From contig DAOVUR010000035.1 of assembly GCA_030632465.1 (NCBI GenBank), forward strand, positions 1-12,601: 12,601 bases of DNA, read 5' to 3'. Made by a program: the position numbers and the translations under genes. Positions 1 to 7,398 of this stretch are shown in pieces. The first letter of the stretch is position 1, and each line of letters opens with the position of its first letter. This DNA is from a bacterium. Lineage in GTDB: Bacteria > Verrucomicrobiota > Kiritimatiellia > UBA8416 > CAMZLY01. The notes below the pieces were generated by a model, which saw only the letters and a program-made list of their open reading frames with translations, ran no database searches and had not been told where the DNA came from.

Positions 1-125
1 ATGAAAACCTTATTGATTTCACAAGAGGTTCAATTGATACTAGGCCGCTGGTAATGTATGGGTCTGGCACTATTCTTCTTCTGTTTCTATCGGTTAAAAT
101 CATGGAGTTGCAAAAATGGAAATAG
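1..125 (+). CDS. ABC-2 type permease, GldF-like, C-terminal end (partial)
   Basis: The third forward frame is open from the window edge to a TAG at 123-125 and encodes about 40 residues. A short charged segment ending in RGSIDTRPLVMYG is followed by a last hydrophobic helix (SGTILLLFLSVKIM) and a basic end (ELQKWK). This matches the end of ABC-2 family permeases of the GldF type, in which a periplasmic '..RGxIDxR' segment precedes the last membrane helix. The frame overlaps the start of the next gene, a GldG-like protein, by 10 bases, which is the usual gldF-gldG order. The protein would form the inner-membrane channel of an ABC transporter whose ATPase lies outside the window. Too little is present for a firm family call on its own; the neighbour carries much of the weight. 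Confidence 0.75.
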   Translation, partial: ENLIDFTRGSIDTRPLVMYGSGTILLLFLSVKIMELQKWK

Positions 126-1624
126 CCGACAATAAAAAAACAGTTAAGCAGGGTGTTGGTAAGCAGTGTGGATTACGGTTTGCTGTTAAAATTAATATGC
201 TGGTTTCTATTATATTGGCTATAGTCGCTGTTGTGTTAGTGAACTATATCTCTTCTCTATATCATGTACATTTCAATATTAGCACGAGTGATTACTATGC
301 ACTTTCAGAGAAGAGTAAAAGTCTTATTAGTGAGTTGCCTGGAGATGTTCAGTTGGTCATGTTTTTCAGGAAGAGTAATCCACTTTTTGATGATGTAAAG
401 AATCTGCTTAGAGAGTTTAATTATGAGGCGGAAAAACAGAAGAAGGTTCGGCTAAAGATTACTTTTGTTGATCCTGAACGTGATTTGGCTGAAGTGCGTA
501 ATCTTAAACAGAAATATGGGTTGGATCAGATTGATACTATTCTGCTTGAATATAATGGTAGAACAAAATATATCGAAGCTAGTGATATGACACTTCGTAA
601 ACCTGAGCTGACGGCAAGAGGCCCTGTGAGTAGGATTGTCGGGTTTCGTGGTGAAGAGATGATTTCATCCGCAATTATGAATGTTGTCTATACGAAACGC
701 CCAGCTGTATATTTTCTTGCTGGACATGGCGAGCACTCTCTTAATGACACGAGAAAACAAGTTGGCTTGTCGTCGTTGGGATACAAAGTTGTCCATGATA
801 ATATAGAGGCTTATACGTTGGTTCTGACCAAGCAGGCGGGGGTTCCGAAAGATTGTGCAGCTTTAGTTATTATCGGGCCTACAAAAAAGATATCTCCATC
901 AGAGATAGATATGATCGCAACATATCTAGAACAGGGTGGCCGGCTTTTGTTGTTGCTGGATCCTAGAGCAGAAAGCGGTCTTGAACCGCTGTTGCGGACA
1001 TGGAATGTTAAACTTGAACAGAATATGGTTGTTGGCCTGACGTTAACTGGTCGAGAAACATTGATTATAAATTATGGCAGTCATCCTATTACTGAGAACT
1101 TTAGAAATGTAACTACTATGTTTTATCTGCCACGTTCGGTTGAGCCTTTGGTCACGCCAGACAAGGCTGATCGTGCAGCTGATCGTCCACATGTCACAGT
1201 GTTAGCCGCTGCAGGGAAGGAAAGTTGGGCTGAAGTGAGTCTTGATCAGCGGCCATTCAAGTTTGATAAAGATAGCGATCGCAAAGGACCTATATCTGTG
1301 GCGGTAGCGGTGGAGCGTGGGTCGGTTAGTGGTATTGATTTAAAGATTACGCCTACTAGGCTTGTTGTGTTTGGCGATTCATATTTTATTTCTAATGGAG
1401 CATTGGCTAATGGTATTGGTGGAAATATTGATATCTTTATGAATTCACTGAACTGGTTGTTGGAGCGTTCTAGTATGTTGAATATTGGCCCTAAGGTTCC
1501 TGGTGAATTACGTTTAGAGATGAGTTCTACACAATTACGGAATTCATATATACTTGTGGCCATTGCTTTGCCAGGAATAATTGCACTGTTTGGTGTTGTT
1601 ATAGTATGGATACGGAGACGCTAG
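116..1624 (+). CDS. GldG-like ABC transporter auxiliary protein
   Basis: This 502-residue protein is a membrane-anchored, mostly periplasmic partner of an ABC-2 transporter (ABC_transp_aux family, which includes GldG). A basic N-terminus precedes a membrane helix at about residues 25-47. The large extracytoplasmic domain carries family hallmarks: TSDYYALSEKSKSLI near 57-71, FLAGHGEHS at 200-208, a hydrophobic strand LLLLLDP near 277-283, and VVFGDSYFISN at 417-427. A second helix (478-498) ends in IRRR, giving an N-in/C-in topology. A GGAG at 104-107 lies 8 bases before the ATG, which supports the start. The gene overlaps the permease gene by 10 bases and the DUF4340 gene by 19. In Bacteroidota, GldG works with GldA and GldF in gliding. 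Outside that phylum the transported substrate is unknown, and no gliding gene is visible here, so I do not assign a gliding role. Confidence 0.88.
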   Translation: MEIADNKKTVKQGVGKQCGLRFAVKINMLVSIILAIVAVVLVNYISSLYHVHFNISTSDYYALSEKSKSLISELPGDVQLVMFFRKSNPLFDDVKNLLREFNYEAEKQKKVRLKITFVDPERDLAEVRNLKQKYGLDQIDTILLEYNGRTKYIEASDMTLRKPELTARGPVSRIVGFRGEEMISSAIMNVVYTKRPAVYFLAGHGEHSLNDTRKQVGLSSLGYKVVHDNIEAYTLVLTKQAGVPKDCAALVIIGPTKKISPSEIDMIATYLEQGGRLLLLLDPRAESGLEPLLRTWNVKLEQNMVVGLTLTGRETLIINYGSHPITENFRNVTTMFYLPRSVEPLVTPDKADRAADRPHVTVLAAAGKESWAEVSLDQRPFKFDKDSDRKGPISVAVAVERGSVSGIDLKITPTRLVVFGDSYFISNGALANGIGGNIDIFMNSLNWLLERSSMLNIGPKVPGELRLEMSSTQLRNSYILVAIALPGIIALFGVVIVWIRRR

Positions 1625-3516
1625 TGAAATTTAAAACAACACTTTTTCTTTTTATCACTGTCTGTTTGTTGGGCTTGTCTGTCTGGGTACTGAATATACT
1701 ATCTAGCAGTAGTGGTCATGATTTAGTTGAAAATGATAGAATATTTCATTCTAGTCTTAGTAGTACAGATCTTCTTCTTGTCAATTCTACCAACTTGCAG
1801 ATTCAATGTGAAAAAACTGGTTCAGAATGGTTTTTTGTGCGGCCATTAACTGCAAGAGCTAATACGGAGAAGGTGAAACATTTAATTAATTCACTTGAGA
1901 CAACAGAGTATGTTGAGACCATTACGTTATCGCAGCGTGTTAATAGAGAGTTAGAATTAGATGATTTTGGGTTTAATAGTTTTAGTCCGAAACTTGTTAT
2001 TGGTAGTGGCACAAATCGCTGCAGTTTACTTTTAGGAAATAAGTCACCAATGGGTGATCTTGCATATATGAAGTTTGCGCATGAAGATGATATCATGGTT
2101 GTGCGATCTACTGTCCTAGATGTTCTGCCCAAAAATATTGAACTGTTACGCGACAGGATTATTATGCCAGGTACAACAGTACGTACATCTAAATTAATGA
2201 TACAAAAAGGCGGCAGTTTTATCGAGTTGTCGCGAGATGATAAGAATGATTGGAGCATTGAACAACCTCTTCAGTTTAGCGCGGATAATGCTATTGTTGA
2301 TGGTATGTTGGATCTGCTGTATCAATCTGGGATTGAGGCTTTTGTATGGGATAAACTTAATAAGTGGAATGACTCAGAAGCAACTGCTGGTGCTTCAGGT
2401 GATGATATATCTGCGCGTAATAATAGGTACTGCTTAACGCCAGATCTAGCAACTGTAACAGTTAAGATTTGGCTTGCGGGCAATAAAAGTGGTACTGAAC
2501 TGATGCTGGGTAAGTTTACTGACGAAAGTAAGAAACATGTGTATGCAAAGCTAAGGGGTAATGATTCGATATTTACCTGTAGTGCTGAATTGACTGATAT
2601 ATTTAATATTGTGTCTATTAGTGAATTGCGCAATAGGAATTTGATACATCTTCCTTATGATAAAATTAATGAGCTTTCCTTCTGTTATAATGATGAGAAA
2701 CTCACCTTACGCAAAGATAAGGCAAGTGGTTGGATGATGCTGGAGCCTGTGAAGTGGAAGGCTGATGATAAAGTTGCGGATGCAATGGTGAAAATGTTGT
2801 TAAGCTTTAAAATAGAAGAGTTTGTAGCAACAACGGCAACCAATGCCATAGCAGTAAAGCCTATGGCGATAGCTGAAATATGTTTAAGCACCGTTCCTGA
2901 TAACGTATTGACGAATGGTGTGTCTGCTTTGGGGGATGCCGAGGGGGAGACAAAAGTCACTCAATGTATATTGATGTTACAAGGCAAGGACCGGAAAATA
3001 GAAAATGTTATTGCCCGATATGAGGATGACAAAGATAATTTACTCAAGCTTAATGTAATTACAAAAGATATGTTTTATAAGAATCTTACCGAGCCACTAT
3101 TCTTCAGAGATCGGCGCATGTTATCGTTAGATAAGAAAAGTGTTGTTAGGATTGAGGTTAATATTAACGGAAAATCTAAGGTCGTAACAAAGAGCAAGGA
3201 CGATACATGGCATGCTGATGATCCGAAGATAAGCACCGTTAATAAGGATGCAGTCGAGATGCTTCTTTTGATAGCCGCTAATATGCGTGCGCTTAGGATA
3301 GAGAGTGATAATATTAAAAAGCCTGAGGCATACGGACTTGATCAAATCACTACCTCTGTGACTTTTGGGCTGAGTGGCGAAGATGGTATCCGGAAAATAG
3401 TGCATCTAGGTTTTAAGGCAGGCACAGATGGAATCTACGCAAGAATACAAGGTGAAGATACTGTCTTTGTGATATCAACAGAATTATTATCTTACTTAAC
3501 CATGGACGTATACTAA
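1606..3516 (+). CDS. DUF4340 multi-repeat membrane-anchored protein
   Basis: This 636-residue protein has one N-terminal membrane helix (about residues 10-32) and an otherwise extracytoplasmic body. I see four degenerate copies of a DUF4340-type unit, at about 57-187, 192-349, 354-508 and 513-630. Each begins with a beta strand and a W-x3-4-P core: EWFFVRPLTARANTEKV, DWSIEQPLQFSADNAIV, GWMMLEPVKWKADDKVA, DTWHADDPKISTVNKDA. A helix follows each core, and then strands such as LLLGNKSP, LMLGKFTD and HLGFKAGT. The ATG at 1606 lies inside the last codons of the GldG-like gene (19-base overlap) without a strong ribosome site, which suggests translational coupling. DUF4340 proteins commonly lie next to GldF/GldG-type transporters and probably assemble with them in the periplasm. 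The molecular role is unknown. A GTG in frame at 1624 is a possible alternative start. Confidence 0.85.
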   Translation: MDTETLVKFKTTLFLFITVCLLGLSVWVLNILSSSSGHDLVENDRIFHSSLSSTDLLLVNSTNLQIQCEKTGSEWFFVRPLTARANTEKVKHLINSLETTEYVETITLSQRVNRELELDDFGFNSFSPKLVIGSGTNRCSLLLGNKSPMGDLAYMKFAHEDDIMVVRSTVLDVLPKNIELLRDRIIMPGTTVRTSKLMIQKGGSFIELSRDDKNDWSIEQPLQFSADNAIVDGMLDLLYQSGIEAFVWDKLNKWNDSEATAGASGDDISARNNRYCLTPDLATVTVKIWLAGNKSGTELMLGKFTDESKKHVYAKLRGNDSIFTCSAELTDIFNIVSISELRNRNLIHLPYDKINELSFCYNDEKLTLRKDKASGWMMLEPVKWKADDKVADAMVKMLLSFKIEEFVATTATNAIAVKPMAIAEICLSTVPDNVLTNGVSALGDAEGETKVTQCILMLQGKDRKIENVIARYEDDKDNLLKLNVITKDMFYKNLTEPLFFRDRRMLSLDKKSVVRIEVNINGKSKVVTKSKDDTWHADDPKISTVNKDAVEMLLLIAANMRALRIESDNIKKPEAYGLDQITTSVTFGLSGEDGIRKIVHLGFKAGTDGIYARIQGEDTVFVISTELLSYLTMDVY

Positions 3517-5393
3517 TTAAAATCTCACGTTTTCTACGATTTATATATAGATTTACTGTCAGAGCAGCTGTTTGTAGTCTGTTGTGTGCGCTTGCGGTCT
3601 TAATCTACATGCACGTGGTAGGTGTGCCAGAAAAATTGGCCAACTACTTGCTGTCAGAAGCATCAACTCCCAATCTGGCCATTGAGGCTGATTCTGTTCG
3701 TATAGATTTGATTCGTGGGATTATCGCTAAACCTGTGAGGATTTATCAGAAACGCGTGGTTGCACCACCAGTTATGGTCGCGGATACAGTACAGATAATG
3801 ATAAATCCATTTTTGTTAATACTGAAAAAACAGCCTGTACAGCATGTGCGCATTGTTGGTGTAGAATTTAAGAACAGTATTCAGAAAGAACATAGCCGAA
3901 AGCAGGGGGATAAAGGTGTTCATGAAGATGTGGAGTTCAAGCTGGAGGTTGTTGATACTATCTGGCGTGACGTGCGCATAAATTCATTTATAGGAACCCT
4001 CAAGGTACTAGAAAATGGGTGGAGTATTGAGGATTTCACAACAGTGCTTGCCGGTGATGAGATGACAGGGCGCGTGTGGGGCGATGTTCTTTACAATAAA
4101 ACCAAAAGAGTGGTGTCAGGTGCGGTAAATACAAAACTTGATCCGAATATCCTGATTCCATGGTTTGAAGTATGGAATATGAAGTTTTTATCGATGCTGA
4201 TGCAACGATTCGAAGTGAACTCAATAAAACCATACTGCTCTGGCACGTTCTCTAAAGAGATTGAAAAAGGTGGGCCGCTAGCAATAGATTGTCATATAGA
4301 GTTTGAGGATGGGCTGTATCGCAATGTTTATCTTTCTAAGGCAGTGACTGAACTGAAGATAGTGGCTGGTGGTGGAAAGAAATCAGTCGTCACCCTAGAT
4401 CCATTAATTGCTAGCTGTTATGATGGCACAGCGAATATTAAGCTGGTTATAGATACAGGCGCACAGAAGGTTTCGTTTGATGGAGAGTTGAAGGATGTGG
4501 ACCCAAAAGATGTATGTGGATATATAGGAATATTAACAAATGGTTTTTTCGATGTTATCAAGATGGAGTCGCCGCTTATTGCGAATGCATCGGGTGCATT
4601 TAATTATGGGCATAGAGACAAGACTGACTTTACTGTTGCTATAGAATCGAAGCGTATATACGCCAATAAGCTTTATGCTGAGGATGTGCAGTTTACATTG
4701 CGCGGCAGTGGTGTAACCAACTATATTGAAAACTTTAGTGGGGATATGTGTAATGGCAAGATAGTTGCGGATGGCTATGTCTTTACTGCCAATAATATCG
4801 TAGCAACCAATAAAGGTGGTTATAAATATAATATCAATCTGACGGATGTGCGTTTTGATGAATTAATCAGAATACTCGGTACAGGGAAGTCACATGGTTA
4901 TAGTGGGAGGATAGCGCTCAATACTGAGCTGTATGGGGTTCTGAATAATGATTTCTTATCTACAATGGAAGGTTCAGGGCATGTTTCTGTTGATAAAGGG
5001 GAGGTGTTTTCGTTACCCATATTTGGTGGATTATCTAGGTTCATGACAAAAGCTATACCAGGCTTGGATTTTGTGTTGCGACAATCTGATGCCTCTGCTG
5101 ATTTTGTGGTTGGTAATGGTAAGGTGACTACGGATAAACTTCATATAGATGGTGATGTTCTTAGTCTGACTGGCGATGGTAGCTACTATTTTGATAAAAA
5201 ACTAGATTTTGAGATTAGAGTGAAGTTGCTTAAAAGTCATACATTTGTTGCAAAGGTGATTGGTACTATTACTTATCCGATAAGTAAGCTTTTTGAGTTT
5301 AAGGTTGGTGGCACATTGGATGAGCCTGAGTGGCGTCCAGTGAATTTTTCTAGTGAAATACTTAAGAAGCTGGGACTAAAAAAAGATGATTAA
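3516..5393 (+). CDS. AsmA-like envelope protein (possible inter-membrane bridge)
   Basis: The frame is open from 3456 and has no ATG before 3609. A TTG at 3582 would give 603 residues, but it would cut into the natural N-terminus: the codons before it encode a basic patch (KISRFLRFIYRF, RFTVRAA) leading into the hydrophobic anchor VCSLLCALAVLIYMHVVGV. I therefore place the start near the end of the DUF4340 gene, at ATT 3516 (GGA 9 bases upstream) or ATA 3510, giving about 625 residues; this is tentative. The body is rich in beta strands. Its last third (about 440-590, counted from the TTG) has the AsmA C-terminal pattern: GRIALNTELYG, then GSGHVSVDKGEV, SLPIFGGLSRF, ADFVVGNGKV, LTGDGSYYFDKKLDF and a closing VGGTLDEPEWRP. 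Such proteins (TamB, YhdP, YdbH relatives) form periplasmic grooves implicated in lipid movement or outer-membrane maintenance. The gene overlaps miaB by 8 bases. Confidence 0.8.
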   Translation: MKISRFLRFIYRFTVRAAVCSLLCALAVLIYMHVVGVPEKLANYLLSEASTPNLAIEADSVRIDLIRGIIAKPVRIYQKRVVAPPVMVADTVQIMINPFLLILKKQPVQHVRIVGVEFKNSIQKEHSRKQGDKGVHEDVEFKLEVVDTIWRDVRINSFIGTLKVLENGWSIEDFTTVLAGDEMTGRVWGDVLYNKTKRVVSGAVNTKLDPNILIPWFEVWNMKFLSMLMQRFEVNSIKPYCSGTFSKEIEKGGPLAIDCHIEFEDGLYRNVYLSKAVTELKIVAGGGKKSVVTLDPLIASCYDGTANIKLVIDTGAQKVSFDGELKDVDPKDVCGYIGILTNGFFDVIKMESPLIANASGAFNYGHRDKTDFTVAIESKRIYANKLYAEDVQFTLRGSGVTNYIENFSGDMCNGKIVADGYVFTANNIVATNKGGYKYNINLTDVRFDELIRILGTGKSHGYSGRIALNTELYGVLNNDFLSTMEGSGHVSVDKGEVFSLPIFGGLSRFMTKAIPGLDFVLRQSDASADFVVGNGKVTTDKLHIDGDVLSLTGDGSYYFDKKLDFEIRVKLLKSHTFVAKVIGTITYPISKLFEFKVGGTLDEPEWRPVNFSSEILKKLGLKKDD

Positions 5394-6732
5394 ATTTTAT
5401 GTTAAGACATATGGCTGTCAGATGAATGTGCGAGATAGTGGATTAGTGAAAGCTCTGCTCATGCAGCATGGATATACGGCTGTTGATACAGAGGAACAGG
5501 CTGATCTGATTATTATCAATACGTGTAGTGTTCGTGGCAAGGCTGAGGATAAAGCTCTTGGCAAATTGAGGTTGATGACTATAACTAAAAAAAATAATCC
5601 AGCTAGAATGGTTGGCGCCATCGGATGTATGGTTCAGAGACTTGGTGAGAGTATATTTGATAATGTGCCGTTGCTGGATTTTGCTGTTGGACCAAATAGA
5701 ATAACAGCTATCCCAGGAATAATTGATGCCATTAAAGCTGGGCAGGGTCCTATATGTGATGTTGGCCTAGATAAAGGTAGTGAAGAGGAACTCTCTGCAC
5801 ATGCTGAGTCAGGTATATCTGCATTTGTAAATATTCTCTTCGGCTGTAATAGACGCTGTACCTACTGTATTGTTCCATCAGTGCGGGGGGCAGAGTGGAG
5901 TCGGCCGGCGAAATCTATTGTTGATGAAATCAAAGTGTTGGCAGAGAATGGGATCAAAGAGGTTACGCTGTTGGGACAGAGTGTTATGGCATACGGGAAA
6001 AGAAATGATGTGTTCCCAGAAGATTACAAATCTCCACATGGTTATATGGAGCCTTTAAGTCGTTTGTTGGAAGAGGTGAATGACATTAAAAGTATTAAGC
6101 GTATTCGATTTACTTCAGGGCATCCTAGTGGTTGTACTGCTGAGTTGGCTCAGGCAATGGGGGAATTGGCGAAAATATGTGCGCATATGCATTTACCAGT
6201 ACAGTCAGGCTCTGATGCTATTTTAAAAAGAATGCGACGCGGTTACACTGTTGCTGAATATAAGGCTGCAGTTTTGCGCTTGCGTGATGTTATGCCTAGT
6301 ATAGCTATTACTTCCGACGTGATCGTAGGTTTTCCAGGCGAGACAGATCAAGATTTCGAGATGACACAGGCATTAATGAACGAGATAGACTTTAATAATA
6401 CATTTATCTTTAAATACTCTACTAGACCAGGAACGCCAGCGGCAGAATGGGAAGATGATATTACTGATGAAGAAAAGATGAGGAGAAATCAGATTCTTTT
6501 AAAAAATCAGGATGATCGAGCAAATGCTATAAGTAATGCTCTTGTGGGACAAACGGTTACAATATTGGTGGAAGGTGTAAGTGCCAGAAATGAAGATCGT
6601 TGGATGGGGCGCACAGAAGCCAATACAATAACTGTGTTCGAAAATGATGGCACTGTGCAGGTTGGTGATTTAATAAAAATTCATGTTAATAGAGCAACAA
6701 TCTTTACACTTTACGGGAAAATTGTTAAATAG
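5386..6732 (+). CDS. miaB: MiaB-type tRNA methylthiotransferase
   Basis: This 448-residue radical SAM enzyme belongs to the methylthiotransferase family. MiaB converts N6-isopentenyladenosine at position 37 of tRNAs to the 2-methylthio form, using two 4Fe-4S clusters in the cytoplasm. The N-terminal UPF0004 domain has the three auxiliary-cluster cysteines C11 (TYGCQMN), C47 (NTCSVR) and C81 (GCMVQR). The radical SAM domain has C154xxxC158xxC161 (FGCNRRCTYC) and HLPVQSGSD at 269-277. A TRAM-like RNA-binding region covers about 385-446. Length is normal for the family. The ATG lies inside the end of the AsmA-like gene, with GGGA 10 bases upstream. Several motifs differ from textbook MiaB: VPSVRG in place of VPYTRG, LLGQSVMAYG in place of LLGQNVNSYG, and FTSGHPSG. 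The TYGCQMN signature still favours MiaB over MtaB or RimO. Its place in an envelope operon is probably for expression only. Confidence 0.9.
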   Translation: MIKFYVKTYGCQMNVRDSGLVKALLMQHGYTAVDTEEQADLIIINTCSVRGKAEDKALGKLRLMTITKKNNPARMVGAIGCMVQRLGESIFDNVPLLDFAVGPNRITAIPGIIDAIKAGQGPICDVGLDKGSEEELSAHAESGISAFVNILFGCNRRCTYCIVPSVRGAEWSRPAKSIVDEIKVLAENGIKEVTLLGQSVMAYGKRNDVFPEDYKSPHGYMEPLSRLLEEVNDIKSIKRIRFTSGHPSGCTAELAQAMGELAKICAHMHLPVQSGSDAILKRMRRGYTVAEYKAAVLRLRDVMPSIAITSDVIVGFPGETDQDFEMTQALMNEIDFNNTFIFKYSTRPGTPAAEWEDDITDEEKMRRNQILLKNQDDRANAISNALVGQTVTILVEGVSARNEDRWMGRTEANTITVFENDGTVQVGDLIKIHVNRATIFTLYGKIVK

Positions 6733-6733
6733 A

Positions 6734-6761
6734 TAAGATCTTAAAGCATTCGAATAGTGCT
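6734..6761. promoter_or_regulatory. Palindrome and short hairpin after miaB
   Basis: The 53-base gap between miaB and the membrane-protein gene holds a perfect 10-bp palindrome TAAGATCTTA (6734-6743). Next comes a weak 6-pair hairpin, AGCATT (6745-6750) with AGTGCT (6756-6761), including one G-T pair. No T-run follows, so this is not a convincing intrinsic terminator. It could be an operator, an RNA processing site, or chance. Confidence 0.2.
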
Positions 6762-6785
6762 GAAACTGATTTATAAGGAATATTT

Positions 6786-7328
6786 ATGACCATTCTTGCA
6801 AAAATATCATTAATTACAGGCGTTGTTTTTATGCTGTTGCATTTACCATGTCTGATAAGTCCAAAACTATCGCGTCAGTTTCTTTTCAGTTTTTCTAGGA
6901 ACAAACCTCTTGGATGGATTCTTACGGCCGTTAGCATAGTATGGGCGGCGTACCTTCTTAATCAAGTTCCGTTAGGTAAGTTTGATATCGCAAAAGATTA
7001 TCTTATGATATTAACGCCAGTAGCCATTGGACTGATTGTTTTCTTTATGGATGAACTATTAGCTGCAAGGGCATTGGGAGGGTTGTTTATACTTATTCCT
7101 GCTCCTATGTTGGTTGCCGCACGAACATCTGATTCTACCTTAAGGCTAATTATAGTGCTGATTGCCTATTCTATAGTGATTATTGGTATTATATTTGTTC
7201 TTAATCCATATAAACTACGAAAGTTATTTGTTAAGGTGTTAGCTTCAGAGGGATCAACCAGGATTATTGGTGCAACCGGGGCTGTAGTTGGGTTGTTGTT
7301 AATAGCATTAAGTCTCACTGTATATTAA
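6786..7328 (+). CDS. Polytopic membrane protein of unknown function
   Basis: I do not recognise this 180-residue protein. It has about six hydrophobic segments: near 3-24, 43-61, 72-90, 97-112, 118-139 and 159-180. Short basic loops (SPKLSRQFLFSFSRNKP at 26-42 and NPYKLRKLFVK at 139-149) suggest where the cytoplasmic side lies. A single acidic pair (DELL, near 88) sits at the end of the third helix. It has no catalytic motif, signal peptide or known transporter signature that I can see. A good ribosome site, AAGGA at 6775-6779, lies 6 bases before the ATG. The gene follows miaB by 53 bases on the same strand and precedes the DUF1015 gene by 70 bases, so it could be read from the upstream operon or from its own promoter. 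The reading frame and membrane nature are certain; the function is not. Confidence 0.8.
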   Translation: MTILAKISLITGVVFMLLHLPCLISPKLSRQFLFSFSRNKPLGWILTAVSIVWAAYLLNQVPLGKFDIAKDYLMILTPVAIGLIVFFMDELLAARALGGLFILIPAPMLVAARTSDSTLRLIIVLIAYSIVIIGIIFVLNPYKLRKLFVKVLASEGSTRIIGATGAVVGLLLIALSLTVY

Positions 7329-7353
7329 TACGCTCTTATGTAGTGATACTGGA

Positions 7354-7381
7354 AATATATTAATAGTTTTTTAATAATATT
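7354..7381. repeat. AT-only inverted repeat upstream of the DUF1015 gene
   Basis: AATATATTAA (7354-7363) faces TTAATAATATT (7371-7381) across 7 bases, pairing fully except for one bulged base. It ends 17 bases before the TTG start of the DUF1015 gene and just before its ribosome site. In AT-rich DNA such repeats arise easily by chance. It could form a weak hairpin in the leader or serve as a protein site. Confidence 0.25.
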
Positions 7382-7387
7382 AGTAAT

Positions 7388-7391
7388 GGAG
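7388..7391 (+). promoter_or_regulatory. Ribosome binding site deciding a TTG start
   Basis: GGAG lies 7 bases before the TTG at 7399. No ATG in this frame is placed correctly with respect to a ribosome site. This supports TTG as the true start of the DUF1015 protein, whose family N-terminus (INAFRAVRP) begins right there. Confidence 0.7.
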
Positions 7392-7398
7392 AATAATC

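Noticed and set aside
1..54. A short ATG frame at the window edge (17 codons)
   Set aside because: The third frame gives the expected ABC-2 permease end leading into the GldG-like gene; the ATG frame is a shadow.
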